A DNA stretch of 64,000 bases, taken from positions 1 through 64,000 of the forward strand of contig NZ_FOTE01000022.1 of assembly GCF_900114475.1 (NCBI RefSeq). Direction: 5' to 3'. Positions 42,152 to 51,420 of this stretch are shown here, one piece after another. This DNA is from Paenibacillus sp. 1_12 (GTDB lineage Bacteria > Bacillota > Bacilli > Paenibacillales > NBRC-103111). Numbering within the stretch: the first letter of the stretch is position 1; each line of letters starts with the position of its first letter. A program made the position numbers and the translations under genes. The notes beneath the pieces are model-generated. The model was not told the origin of the DNA, ran no database searches, and saw only the letters and a list, made by a program, of their open reading frames with translations.

Positions 42152-44554
42152 ATGGATACATCCAAAGAACTTGTAAAGCGAGAGCTTATATTAGAGGGTT
42201 TAGATTGTGCCAACTGTGCATTGAAAATTGAAAACGGCGTACAAAAAATATCAGGCGTTTCCTCATGCTCCGTAAATTTCGTTACTAAAACGATGACAGT
42301 GGAGACTGAAAAAGGTCAAGATGAAGCGATAATAGCAGAAGCAAAGAAAAAGGTGAATAGGTTAGAGCCTCACATTCAAGTGAGGGAAAAAGTAAAAGCT
42401 GCCTCAAGAGGGAGCATATCGAGACAAGCAGAGGGACACGCTCACGATCACGGATCAGAGGGTCACGCTCACGATCATGGAACTGAGGGTCACACTCATG
42501 ATCATGGATCAAAGGGACACGCTCATGAACGAGGGGCCAAAGCCCATGCCCATGCCCATGCCCATGACCATGAAACAGAGGGTCACACTCACGATCATGG
42601 AACAGAGAGACACGCTCATGACCATGGAGCCAAAGCACACGCCCACGATCATGGATCAGAAGATCACGCTCATGATAATGAAGAGGGGCACACCCATGAT
42701 CATGGTAGTGGAAGTGTTAAGCAGATGTCGATTCGATTAGGGATAGGTGTCGTATTAACCGGTATCGGGATGCTTGCTCCGGTTTCAGGATTATGGGAGC
42801 TTGGGCTGTTTCTCCTGGCGTATGTGATTGTAGGGGGAGACATCGTCCTGCAAGCCGCGAGGAATATCATTAGAGGCCAAGTATTTGACGAAAACTTTCT
42901 AATGGCCATTGCCACAATAGGAGCTTTTGCCGTTAACCAATATCCCGAAGGTGTAGCGGTTATGTTATTTTACCAAGTCGGTGAAATGTTCCAGGGTATT
43001 GCGATAAATCGTTCACGTAAATCGATCAGCTCTCTGATGGACATACGCCCGGATTACGCAAATCTAAAAGTCGGAAGCGAGACTAAGCGTGTTTCCCCGG
43101 AACATATAAATATTGGCGACCATATTATTGTAAAACCCGGTGAAAAGGTGCCTTTGGACGGGAAAGTTCTAGAGGGGAGCTCCATGGTGGATACTTCTGC
43201 TCTGACAGGTGAATCCGTTCCAAGAGAGATAGAGGCGGGTCATGATGTCTTAAGCGGATTTATTAATAAAAATGGTGTATTGACCGTGGAGGTTACGAAA
43301 AGCTTCGGTGAATCGACTGTCTCCAAAATTTTGGAATTGGTTCAAAATGCGAGCAGCAAAAAAGCGCCAACCGAAAAGTTTATTACTAAATTCGCTCGTT
43401 ATTATACACCTGTCGTCGTTATTGTAGCTCTATTATTAGCTGTAGTACCGCCATTAGTTGTGAATGGGGCAACCTTTTCAGACTGGATCTACCGTGCTTT
43501 AATTTTCCTCGTGATTTCGTGCCCATGCGCTCTGGTGGTTTCAATCCCACTTGGATTTTTTGGCGGTATCGGGGCGGCTTCCAAATCGGGTATTTTGATA
43601 AAGGGAAGCAATTACCTGGAAGCATTAAATGATGTGAAGTATGTGGTTTTTGATAAAACCGGAACCTTGACCAAGGGAGCTTTTAAAGTAACGGATATTA
43701 GGCCAGCAGGTGGTACTGCCGAGGATGAATTATTAGAGTATGCCGCTTATGCGGAGGCGCATTCGACTCACCCGATAGCCGTATCGATCCGAACAGCCTA
43801 CGGGAAAGAAATTAAGGCAGACGATCTGACGGAAACCAATGAAATTTCCGGACACGGAATTCAGGTAATGGTGCGGGGGAAAGAAGTGCTTGCAGGGAAT
43901 GCCAAGCTGATGAGCAAAGAACAGATTGTATTCCGGTCACCTGAAGAGGTCGGGACAGTTGTTCATATTGCTGTTGATAAACAATATCTTGGATATATCG
44001 TTATTTCGGATGAAGTGAAAGAAGATTCAGCAGAAGCGATCCGATTGCTCAAAGGGCTTGGGATTAAAAAGACGGTCATGCTGACAGGGGATGCCAAGGC
44101 TGTTGCAGAGGCTGTAGGCCGCAAACTGGATATAGATGAAGTCCATGCGGAGCTGCTCCCACAGCATAAGGTAGAAGAAATTGAAAAATTAGACATGCTG
44201 AAATTGAAGAATGAAAAGATCATTTTTGTGGGAGACGGGATTAACGATACACCTGTGCTGGCGCGGGCTGATGTGGGGATAGCTATGGGGGGCTTGGGAT
44301 CGGATGCTGCGATTGAAGCGGCGGATATTGTCATTATGACAGATGAACCTTCTAAAATAGCTGCTGCAATCGGTATAGCGAAGCGTACGCGGCAGATTGT
44401 TTGGCAAAATATCATTTTTGCATTAGCGGTCAAAGGTGTTTTCCTATTACTTGGCGCTTTTGGAGTTGCGACGATGTGGGAAGCTGTTTTTTCAGATGTT
44501 GGGGTCACTTTAATTGCAGTTTTGAATGCCATGCGTGTATTGAAATTGAAGTAA
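42152..44554 (+). CDS. cadA: P1B-type Zn/Cd/Pb-transporting ATPase with long His-rich segment
   Basis: An 800-residue heavy-metal efflux ATPase. HMA domain at about 5-75 with DCANC. Residues about 96-186 are ten imperfect 9-residue units of the HAHDHG type with about 30 His. The membrane domain carries the CPC ion motif (Cys457-Pro-Cys459, [10 protein letters not shown]), TGES phosphatase loop, phosphorylated Asp501 in DKTGTLT, the HP motif (STHPIAV) and [11 protein letters not shown] with His-rich N-terminus points to Zn, Cd or Pb. ATG 42152 follows AGAGGG; an earlier in-frame ATG at 42125 has no ribosome site and overlaps the operator. Confidence 0.9.
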   Translation: MDTSKELVKRELILEGLDCANCALKIENGVQKISGVSSCSVNFVTKTMTVETEKGQDEAIIAEAKKKVNRLEPHIQVREKVKAASRGSISRQAEGHAHDHGSEGHAHDHGTEGHTHDHGSKGHAHERGAKAHAHAHAHDHETEGHTHDHGTERHAHDHGAKAHAHDHGSEDHAHDNEEGHTHDHGSGSVKQMSIRLGIGVVLTGIGMLAPVSGLWELGLFLLAYVIVGGDIVLQAARNIIRGQVFDENFLMAIATIGAFAVNQYPEGVAVMLFYQVGEMFQGIAINRSRKSISSLMDIRPDYANLKVGSETKRVSPEHINIGDHIIVKPGEKVPLDGKVLEGSSMVDTSALTGESVPREIEAGHDVLSGFINKNGVLTVEVTKSFGESTVSKILELVQNASSKKAPTEKFITKFARYYTPVVVIVALLLAVVPPLVVNGATFSDWIYRALIFLVISCPCALVVSIPLGFFGGIGAASKSGILIKGSNYLEALNDVKYVVFDKTGTLTKGAFKVTDIRPAGGTAEDELLEYAAYAEAHSTHPIAVSIRTAYGKEIKADDLTETNEISGHGIQVMVRGKEVLAGNAKLMSKEQIVFRSPEEVGTVVHIAVDKQYLGYIVISDEVKEDSAEAIRLLKGLGIKKTVMLTGDAKAVAEAVGRKLDIDEVHAELLPQHKVEEIEKLDMLKLKNEKIIFVGDGINDTPVLARADVGIAMGGLGSDAAIEAADIVIMTDEPSKIAAAIGIAKRTRQIVWQNIIFALAVKGVFLLLGAFGVATMWEAVFSDVGVTLIAVLNAMRVLKLK
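42434..42712 (+). repeat. 27-bp His-codon tandem repeats in cadA
   Basis: About ten degenerate units of 24-39 bases with core CAC-GCT-CAC-GAT-CAC inside the P-type ATPase gene. One unit (near 42546-42570) is expanded to HAHAHAHDH. Confidence 0.8.
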
Positions 44555-44563
44555 TTGACGTGT

Positions 44564-44602
44564 AAAGCTAACCGAACCTTAGGTTTGGTTGGCTTTTTTT
44601 TT
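44564..44602 (+). terminator. Terminator after cadA
   Basis: AGCTAACCGAAC pairs with GTTTGGTTGGCT through G-T and Watson-Crick pairs, followed by nine T. Confidence 0.88.
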
Positions 44603-44696
44603 GCGTCATACTGTCAGAGCTTAAGCAATTGTTCTTGTTGTCAGGATGCCTCGCGACGTTGATTGGTGCGTGTGTAGATGCTCATAATGGGAATAT

Positions 44697-44742
44697 CTTT
44701 TAATGTTAAAAGATTTACTGGAATCTATTTTAATGTTAAAAT
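44697..44742 (+). promoter_or_regulatory. Promoter with twin palindromic operators (SDR-MarR cluster)
   Basis: Two 16-bp palindromes, C-TTTTAA-TG-TTAAAA-G (44697-44712) and A-TTTTAA-TG-TTAAAA-T (44727-44742), are centred exactly 30 bases apart. Between and over them lie -35 TTTACT (44714-44719), 17 bases, and -10 TAAAAT (44737-44742), so the second palindrome covers the -10. This fits autoregulation by the MarR protein at 45556. Confidence 0.75.
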
Positions 44743-44765
44743 ACTTGTAGAAAGGAGTGTTAAGA

Positions 44766-45521
44766 ATGAGCAGATTAGATGGAAAAGTGGCGATTATTAC
44801 AGGTGGCGCATCTGGTATTGGTAAAGGAATGGCGATGGCTTTTGTAAAAGAAGGAGCTAAAGTGGCTATCGTGGATCTTAACGAGGAGTTAGGTCAACAA
44901 TCGATTAAAGAATTACAGGAGTACCAGCCGGAATGTATATTCATACCAGCCAATCTTGCTGAGAGTGACAAACTGAAGGGCATTGTGCAGCAAGTTATGG
45001 ATACCTATGGACAACTGGATATATTGGTTAACAATGCGAATGCATCAAGAATGAAACCATTTGAGGAAATCACACAAGCAGATATCGATTTATCATTCAA
45101 CACAGGGTTTTACCCAACTTTCTATCTCATGCAAGCAGCTTTCCCTTATTTAAAAGAATCAAAAGGCAAAGTCATTAATTTTGCATCCGGTGCGGGTATT
45201 AATGGAGATGTTAGTCAAGGAACCTATGCCGCAGCTAAAGAAGCAATCTGTGCTATTTCGCGTGTTGCGGCTAATGAATGGAGTCCATATGGAATTAATG
45301 TGAACTTGATCTCACCGATTGCCAACTCTCCCGGTGTTCAAAAATGGGCGAAGGAAGAGCCTGAATACTATCAAGCCATGCTATCGAAAATCCCGCTGAG
45401 ACGACTTGGTGAACTGGAAAGTGATATTGGTCGTGTGGCGGTATTCCTGGCGAGTGCGGATTCGGATTACATGACAGGACAAACCCTTATGGTTGACGGT
45501 GGTGCTAGAAAACTAAGATAA
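44766..45521 (+). CDS. Short-chain dehydrogenase/reductase
   Basis: A 251-residue classical SDR. Cofactor loop TGGASGIG (12-19), NNANAS in place of NNAG, catalytic Ser in NFASGAG, Tyr154-x-x-x-Lys158 (YAAAK), and C-terminal MTGQTLMVDGGARK. Asp at the end of beta-2 (AIVDLNEE) favours NAD. Substrate unknown. Start ATG 44766 with AAAGGAG 8 nt upstream. First gene of an SDR-MarR-SDR cluster. Confidence 0.88.
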   Translation: MSRLDGKVAIITGGASGIGKGMAMAFVKEGAKVAIVDLNEELGQQSIKELQEYQPECIFIPANLAESDKLKGIVQQVMDTYGQLDILVNNANASRMKPFEEITQADIDLSFNTGFYPTFYLMQAAFPYLKESKGKVINFASGAGINGDVSQGTYAAAKEAICAISRVAANEWSPYGINVNLISPIANSPGVQKWAKEEPEYYQAMLSKIPLRRLGELESDIGRVAVFLASADSDYMTGQTLMVDGGARKLR

Positions 45522-45555
45522 TTATAAATAATACGGCACCCTAAAGGAGAACATT

Positions 45556-45999
45556 TTGGAGCACACCGATATTTTTAAACTGATACATGCAGTTGAATTA
45601 TTTACAAATGAAGCGATTATTCGATGGATGAATGCCTTTGAACACAATATCGGGATTTCACCGGTTCTTGTTTTGTCCGATTTGAAGCAAAGGGGTCCAC
45701 AGAAACAAACCGTTCTGGCAAAGAAATTGGGCTATACGCCGGGAGCTATGACCAACATTGCTAATCGGTTAATCAAGCTGGGTATGGCAGAGCGTAAATA
45801 TAACGAAAATGATCGGCGGAATGTGTTCCTGTCTATTACGGAGAAGGGTCTAGATGTACTGAAGGAAGCGCAGCAAAAAGGGCAGGAACTGCGAGTGGAG
45901 CTGTTCCAAGTGCTCAGCGAGGAAGAATTAAAGCAGTTTTTACACATTCATGAGAAGCTACTTAAGAACTTTGAGAACCCTAAAGCAGAAGAGCAATAA
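45556..45999 (+). CDS. MarR-family transcriptional regulator
   Basis: A 147-residue winged-helix regulator: KQTVLAKKLGYTPGAMTNIANRLIKLGMAERKYNENDRRNVFLSITEKG holds the recognition helix and the DxR wing. TTG start after AAAGGAGA. It lies between two SDR genes and is the natural candidate to bind the twin palindromes at 44697-44742. Ligand unknown. Confidence 0.88.
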   Translation: MEHTDIFKLIHAVELFTNEAIIRWMNAFEHNIGISPVLVLSDLKQRGPQKQTVLAKKLGYTPGAMTNIANRLIKLGMAERKYNENDRRNVFLSITEKGLDVLKEAQQKGQELRVELFQVLSEEELKQFLHIHEKLLKNFENPKAEEQ

Positions 46000-46027
46000 T
46001 CATCATAACATCAAAGGGGATAGTCAA

Positions 46028-46834
46028 ATGGGTAGAGTACAAGGCAAAGTTGCGTTAGTAACGGGTGGAGCGTCCGGTATTGGCTTGTCAGCGGCTTCTT
46101 TAATGGCCAGAGAGGGAGCTAAAGTGGTTATTGCCGATTATAATGTTGATGCTGCCAAAGAAGCGGCTGATATCATTAAGAGTCAGGGCGGAGAAGCTGT
46201 AGGTCTATTCCTGGATGCTTCTCAAGAGGATTCGATCAAGGAAGCTGTTGACTATACAGTTGCAGAATACAAAACCCTTTCGGTTTTGTTTAATAACGTA
46301 GGTGTAACCAATTTGCAAAAAGACCTCGATGTGGTTCATATTGATTTGGATGAATGGGACCGCCTAATGATTGTGAATACCAAAAGCGTGCTGTTAGGCA
46401 GCAGGTTTGCGATTCCGCATATGATTGAAGCTGGTGGAGGTTCAATTATTAATACTGCATCGATGGCGGCTTTTGCTGGTGATTCCGTACGGTCTGCGTA
46501 TGGTGCCTCCAAAGCAGCAGTTGTGAACCTTACCCGATATATCGCTGAACAGTATGGTAAAGATAAGATTCGTTGTAACGCGGTTGCTCCGGGACTTATC
46601 TTAACACCGGCAGCTGAGAAAAATATGCCTGCAGCTGTGCTGGATATTTTCGGCAAATTTAACGCGCTGCCCTATCACGGTGAAGCAGATGACATCGGAT
46701 ATACCGTGCTATTCCTGGCTTCTGATGAATCCAAATTCATTACTGGACAAACCATTCAAGTCGAAGGTGGTCATTATATGAGCAACCCGAGCATCGTGGA
46801 TTTCAATCAGTATATGGCGCAGGCTCGTTCCTAA
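46028..46834 (+). CDS. Short-chain dehydrogenase/reductase
   Basis: A 268-residue SDR. TGGASGIG (12-19), NNVG motif, catalytic Ser in NTASMAAFAG, Tyr158-x-x-x-Lys162 (YGASK), and ITGQTIQVEGGHYMSNPS at the end. Asp of VIADYN suggests NAD preference. I start at ATG 46028 after AAAGGGG; the longer frame to 45950 overlaps the MarR gene. Only distantly like the first SDR, so two steps of one small-molecule pathway are likely. Confidence 0.87.
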   Translation: MGRVQGKVALVTGGASGIGLSAASLMAREGAKVVIADYNVDAAKEAADIIKSQGGEAVGLFLDASQEDSIKEAVDYTVAEYKTLSVLFNNVGVTNLQKDLDVVHIDLDEWDRLMIVNTKSVLLGSRFAIPHMIEAGGGSIINTASMAAFAGDSVRSAYGASKAAVVNLTRYIAEQYGKDKIRCNAVAPGLILTPAAEKNMPAAVLDIFGKFNALPYHGEADDIGYTVLFLASDESKFITGQTIQVEGGHYMSNPSIVDFNQYMAQARS

Positions 46835-46987
46835 TAACCAATGTGTAGCCTTTTAATGACGGCATTGTGCTGAATAATGGTTCGAATAACCCTCTTCAAT
46901 TAATCAAGATGACAATGCTCATCATAACGTCGGCTTGGTTAATTTTATAAATTTGAACGTTTGGATGAGTCTTAGATAAAACTTAAA

Positions 46988-47016
46988 ACGGCTCAATACG
47001 TGAGCCTTATTTGTTT
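46988..47016 (+). terminator. Terminator-like hairpin after the SDR cluster
   Basis: GGCTCA-ATACG-TGAGCC (46990-47006) followed by TTATTTGTTT. The rest of 46835-47104 shows no gene. Confidence 0.55.
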
Positions 47017-47104
47017 AGACGGCTTGCAAGGAGATTTGGTTTGCCAGCTGGACAAGGCTATGTTATTATAATAGTACTGTGTAATTTAGGATCGAGGTGG
47101 AAAT

Positions 47105-47344
47105 ATGGAAATTGCTTTGAAAATAATATTGGTCATTGCATCCTTGGGTTTGATTGCAGCGGTACTGCTTCAACAAGGAAAAAGCGCGGGTTTATCCGGT
47201 GCCATCTCCGGAGGTGCAGAGCATTTATTTGGTAAACAAAAGGCTCGTGGTATGGAGCTCTTTTTATCTCGCTTAACAATGGGCTTGGCCGGAACGTTTT
47301 TCATTCTATCGGTGGTTGTAGCTTATTTCGTTAAGCATATTTAA
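47105..47344 (+). CDS. secG: Preprotein translocase subunit SecG
   Basis: A 79-residue protein with two TM helices (about 4-22 and 54-75) and the conserved cytoplasmic linker LLQQGKSAGLSGAISGGAEHLFGK. It assists SecYE in export. GAGGTGG before ATG. Position before rnr-smpB-ssrA is as in Bacillus. Confidence 0.93.
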   Translation: MEIALKIILVIASLGLIAAVLLQQGKSAGLSGAISGGAEHLFGKQKARGMELFLSRLTMGLAGTFFILSVVVAYFVKHI

Positions 47345-47356
47345 ATAACAAGCAAC

Positions 47357-47389
47357 ACAGCAGGGGACCTTTACTCCTGCTGTTTTTTT
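47357..47389 (+). terminator. Terminator after secG
   Basis: ACAGCAGG pairs with CCTGCTGT (47357-47364 with 47376-47383), followed by TTTTTTT. Confidence 0.9.
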
Positions 47390-47570
47390 GTTGGAATTCG
47401 GGCCTGTACCATGTGAGACATGACTTAAAACCGCCGTTACCGGATGCTGCTCATTTACGTAAACTATAGTGCCCGGCATGGGTAACGATGATTCATAATT
47501 GAAAAATGGGTAAAACTAAGAAGAAGGACTATTATAGATTACATAAAAAAACAAAGGAGGTTGATGAAGC

Positions 47571-50500
47571 TTGATTCAACGAGAACAATTATTGGAATAT
47601 ATGAAAGAATCGGATTATAAGCCGATGACATACCAAGAGCTGGAGAAGCAGTTCCAGATTACAGGAGCACAGGATTTTAAAAGCTTTCTCAAGCTATTGA
47701 ATGAATTGGAAAATGATGGTCATATCGTAAGATCTCGGACGGAGCGTTATGGAGTGCCAGAACGAATGAATTTGCTGCGTGGCCGGCTCCAAGCGCATGC
47801 CAAAGGCTTTGGTTTTTTGATTCCTGAGGATCGTGATCATCCGGATGTGTATATTCACGCAAACGACATGGGCGGCGCGATGAATGGGGATACGATTCTG
47901 GTTCGAATTACAACTAGAGGAGCAGCCGGAGGTAAACTGGAGGGTGAGGTAGCTAAGGTTGTTACCAGAGCCAACACGCAGATTGTCGGGTTGTTTCAGA
48001 TGAATGAGGGTTATGCTTTTGTGCTGCCGGACGATAAGCGGATAGGGCGAGATATATTCATCCCTAAGGAGGCTTTCCATGGAGCGATGGACGGGCATAA
48101 GGTAGTTGTCCATATTTTATCTTATCCGGAAGGCCGTGCGGCTGCAGAGGGTGAAGTTATCGAAATTCTCGGACACAAAAATGATCCGGGTGTGGATATT
48201 ATTTCGATTATTCGCAAGCATCGACTCCCGGAATCGTTCCCTGATGAGGTGCTGGAGGAAGCAACATCCGTTCCTGAGGTCATTGCCGAATCAGATCTGA
48301 TCGGAAGGCGTGACTTACGCAGCAAACGTATTGTTACGATTGATGGCGAGGATGCAAAGGATTTGGATGATGCGGTCAATGTGGAACGGCTGGATAACGG
48401 CAATTATGTGTTAGGTGTGCATATTGCTGACGTTAGCTATTATGTACGCGAAGGCTCTCCATTAGATCGGGAAGCATATAATCGGGGCTGCAGTGTGTAC
48501 TTGGTAGATCGTGTTATACCGATGCTGCCTCATCGACTGTCGAATGGGATTTGTTCATTGAATCCGCAAGTGGACAGGCTGACGATGTCCTGTGAAATGG
48601 AATTTGATGAAAATGCCAAGGTCGTACGTCATGATGTGTTTACAAGTGTGATTAAGACGAGTGAGCGGATGACATATACAAATGTGCGTAAGCTGCTGTC
48701 TGACGAGCCAGAGGCTGAATTGCTCGAACGGTATGCGTATCTGATGGATGATTTCCGTTTGATGCAGGAGCTGGCTGGCAAGCTGCGCAACCGGCGGATG
48801 AAGCGCGGAGCGATTGATTTTGACTTTGAAGAGTCGAAGATTCTGGTCGATGCGAGCGGCAAACCTACGGACATTGTGAAAAGAGAGCGCGCGATTGCTG
48901 AGCAAATTATCGAGGAATTTATGCTTGCGGCGAACGAGACGGTTGCCGAGCATTTCCATTGGTTGAAGGTGCCGTTCCTATACCGGATTCATGAGGACCC
49001 GGATAATGAGAAGCTGCAGCATTTTATGGAATTCATTACGAATTTCGGCTATACAGTGCGTGGAAGAGGCAATACCGTACATCCTCAGGCTCTGCAATCG
49101 CTGCTTAATGAAATTAAAGGAACCAAAGAGGAGCGGGTCATCAGCACGGTGATGCTGCGTTCGATGAAGCAGGCTAAATATGATGCTTTGAGCACAGGAC
49201 ATTTTGGTCTGGCAGCGGAATTCTATTCTCACTTCACCTCGCCGATCCGTCGTTATCCCGATCTCATCATTCACCGTGTTATTCGCGAAGTGTTGGAGCA
49301 GGGGGATATGCAGGCGAAGCGGCATGAATATTTGTCGAGTCGGATGGAGGATATTGCGAAGCAGTCTTCGGAGCGTGAGCGTGTCGCTGTAGATGCGGAG
49401 CGTGAGACGGAGGCGCTGAAGAAAGCCGAGTTTATGATGGATAAGGTTGGCGAGGAATTCGAAGGGATGATCAGCAGTGTAACGAGCTTCGGTATTTTTG
49501 TGGAGCTGGATAACACGGTAGAGGGTCTTATTCGTTTGAGCGATATGCATGATGATTACTATCATTATCATGAGGCGCAGCTGGCTTTAATTGGGGAGCG
49601 GACCTCCAAGGTATACCGTCTTGGTGATGAGGTTAAGGTACGTGTTGCACGTGTCAGTACGGAGGAGCATACGATCGATTTTGAGATGGTAGATATGCAG
49701 CCTCGTCAGAAAAAGATTGGTTTGATCGACGCATTGAAGGCTGTTCGACGAGGCGATAAGCGCGGAGGACGCCGTGGTGAAGCGGCAGGCAGCGGCGCAG
49801 GCGGGCGTGGTGGTGTAGGTGCGGCTAAGGGCGCACGTGGCGGCAAACGTGGCAAGGGCGGTACTGGTGTTGCAGCGAGCGGCAGTAGCAAAGGCAGCGG
49901 TAAAGGCAAAGCGAAGGCAGATGGGGGCTTAAGCAGCTCGAGAGCGAGTAGCAGCTTGGGAGCAAGAAAGGATGCTGCAAGCGGCAGTGTGAAAGTAGAC
50001 GGCAGCCAAAGCGTAAGCCTGAAAGGTGCGCGTGACAGCTGGCGCGGAGCGGATACGGGCAAGGGTGCAGCAGGTGAAGCTGAGGCAGGCGCAGCAAGCA
50101 TCAGGAAACGCGCAGTTGAGAGCGGAGCTTCCGTTGGCGACGAAGGAGTGACAAGTGATGGATGGCGCAGCAGCAAGAGCGAAGCTAGGGCACTGGCTGG
50201 ATTAGGCGGAGACCGGAGCAGCAGAAAACGCGGTGGTAAAGGCAAGTCTGGCGCATCTGCAAGCGGCGAAGGTAATACCTTTGGAAAGCGCAGCGGCAAA
50301 GGTGCAGCAGCTGCTACATTAGGTGGACTAAGTGCAGCAAGCGGTCGGAAGCGCGGCAGCAAGGGCGTCAATGGCATCTCATTTAGTGGTGAGGGTGCAG
50401 CAAGTGATAATGGAAGCAGCGGTAAAGGCATTGCTGGCGTTACCTTAGATGGCTCAGGTGCAGGTGGAGGCAGGAAGCGTACGAGTAAAAGCGCAGGAAA

Positions 50501-50621
50501 TGCTGCTGCTGGCAAAGCTACCGGTGTCGATGCTGCGAAAGCACGTGCGTTGGATGCGGCAGCCAAGGGCGATAGCGGAAGCGGACAGCCGCGCAAGCGT
50601 AGGAAGCAAACGAAAAAGTAG
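47571..50621 (+). CDS. rnr: Ribonuclease R with a very long basic low-complexity tail
   Basis: A 1016-residue 3'-5' exoribonuclease. N-terminal HTH-like/cold-shock domains (about 1-215), RNB domain with IDGEDAKDLDDAV (near 258-270), and S1 domain (about 626-705) make a complete enzyme by residue about 725; B. subtilis RNase R has about 780 in all. Some 285 extra residues rich in Gly, Ser, Ala, Lys and Arg follow. Within them the motif RKR recurs at 845, 885, 926, 968 and 1008, a period of 40-42 residues. TTG start at 47571 with AAAGGAGG 10 nt upstream. Neighbour smpB fits its role in tmRNA-linked mRNA decay. Confidence 0.93.
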   Translation: MIQREQLLEYMKESDYKPMTYQELEKQFQITGAQDFKSFLKLLNELENDGHIVRSRTERYGVPERMNLLRGRLQAHAKGFGFLIPEDRDHPDVYIHANDMGGAMNGDTILVRITTRGAAGGKLEGEVAKVVTRANTQIVGLFQMNEGYAFVLPDDKRIGRDIFIPKEAFHGAMDGHKVVVHILSYPEGRAAAEGEVIEILGHKNDPGVDIISIIRKHRLPESFPDEVLEEATSVPEVIAESDLIGRRDLRSKRIVTIDGEDAKDLDDAVNVERLDNGNYVLGVHIADVSYYVREGSPLDREAYNRGCSVYLVDRVIPMLPHRLSNGICSLNPQVDRLTMSCEMEFDENAKVVRHDVFTSVIKTSERMTYTNVRKLLSDEPEAELLERYAYLMDDFRLMQELAGKLRNRRMKRGAIDFDFEESKILVDASGKPTDIVKRERAIAEQIIEEFMLAANETVAEHFHWLKVPFLYRIHEDPDNEKLQHFMEFITNFGYTVRGRGNTVHPQALQSLLNEIKGTKEERVISTVMLRSMKQAKYDALSTGHFGLAAEFYSHFTSPIRRYPDLIIHRVIREVLEQGDMQAKRHEYLSSRMEDIAKQSSERERVAVDAERETEALKKAEFMMDKVGEEFEGMISSVTSFGIFVELDNTVEGLIRLSDMHDDYYHYHEAQLALIGERTSKVYRLGDEVKVRVARVSTEEHTIDFEMVDMQPRQKKIGLIDALKAVRRGDKRGGRRGEAAGSGAGGRGGVGAAKGARGGKRGKGGTGVAASGSSKGSGKGKAKADGGLSSSRASSSLGARKDAASGSVKVDGSQSVSLKGARDSWRGADTGKGAAGEAEAGAASIRKRAVESGASVGDEGVTSDGWRSSKSEARALAGLGGDRSSRKRGGKGKSGASASGEGNTFGKRSGKGAAAATLGGLSAASGRKRGSKGVNGISFSGEGAASDNGSSGKGIAGVTLDGSGAGGGRKRTSKSAGNAAAGKATGVDAAKARALDAAAKGDSGSGQPRKRRKQTKK

Positions 50622-50783
50622 CTTGTTCGCTTGCTTCAAGGGATTGGAGTTTGGTAAAATGAATTCCAATCCCTTTTTAAAGGGAATATATGAAAGAAAT
50701 ACTTTATGGTTGTATAGCGTTCTGCTTACAATTGTTAACTTATCTAAGAGGTTGCGCGGTGTGGGAAGGAGTGAGGGTTTACG

Positions 50784-51263
50784 ATGGGGAATAGAGCTGA
50801 CGGCAAGGTACTTGCACAAAACAAAAAGGCTTCCCACGATTATTTTATTGAGGACACCTATGAATGCGGTATTGTGTTAACCGGAACGGAGATCAAATCA
50901 CTTCGTCTGGGCCGAGCCAACATCGGAGATGCTTTTGCTACCATCCGTAATGGCGAAGCGTTCATTCACAACATTCATATCAGTCCATTCGAGCAGGGAA
51001 ATCGTCACAATCCTACGGACCCCACAAGAGCGCGGAAGCTGCTGCTCAAAAAGGTGGAAATTCGGAAGCTGTTCGGATTGGCTAAGCAGGACGGTTACGC
51101 GCTCGTGCCTTTGAAAATATATGTGCGTAACGGATTTGCCAAGCTGCTCATCGGTTTGGGTAAAGGTAAAAAGCAATATGACAAACGGGATACGGCTGCT
51201 AAACGCGATGCACAACGCGATATTCAAAGAGTGCTTCGTGAGAAACAAAAGGTTGCTCGTTAA
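50784..51263 (+). CDS. smpB: SsrA-binding protein SmpB
   Basis: A 159-residue OB-fold protein that brings tmRNA to stalled ribosomes. [43 protein letters not shown], and the C-terminal helix [19 protein letters not shown] are all conserved. AAGGAG upstream of ATG. ssrA follows. Confidence 0.95.
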   Translation: MGNRADGKVLAQNKKASHDYFIEDTYECGIVLTGTEIKSLRLGRANIGDAFATIRNGEAFIHNIHISPFEQGNRHNPTDPTRARKLLLKKVEIRKLFGLAKQDGYALVPLKIYVRNGFAKLLIGLGKGKKQYDKRDTAAKRDAQRDIQRVLREKQKVAR

Positions 51264-51293
51264 TTGAGTAAGGACAATCGAAGGATGTAATAA

Positions 51294-51338
51294 AGGCAGC
51301 ATCTCTCTGTGATTCCAGAAACACGGACTGCTTTTTAT
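51294..51338 (+). terminator. Terminator after smpB
   Basis: GGCAG/CTGCT outer stem with inner TCTGTG/CACGGA, followed by TTTTTATTT. Confidence 0.6.
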
Positions 51339-51347
51339 TTGGAAATG

Positions 51348-51356
51348 TGTTATACT
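51348..51356 (+). promoter_or_regulatory. ssrA promoter, extended -10
   Basis: TGT-TATACT, about 65 nt before the mature 5' end; no good -35. A leader that RNase P would remove is implied. Confidence 0.5.
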
Positions 51357-51420
51357 AAGTAAGCATCTTTCAGAGATGTGATTTATCTTTGTGGCTTTCT
51401 TAACGGAAGTCCACTTATGC

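Noticed and set aside
42285-42638. 117-codon frame (-) rich in His/Arg/Asp
   Set aside because: Antisense shadow of the His-repeat DNA of cadA.
49706-50596. 296-codon Pro/Leu/Ala-rich frame (-) inside rnr
   Set aside because: Mirror of the GC-rich repeat tail of RNase R; no ribosome site and extreme composition.
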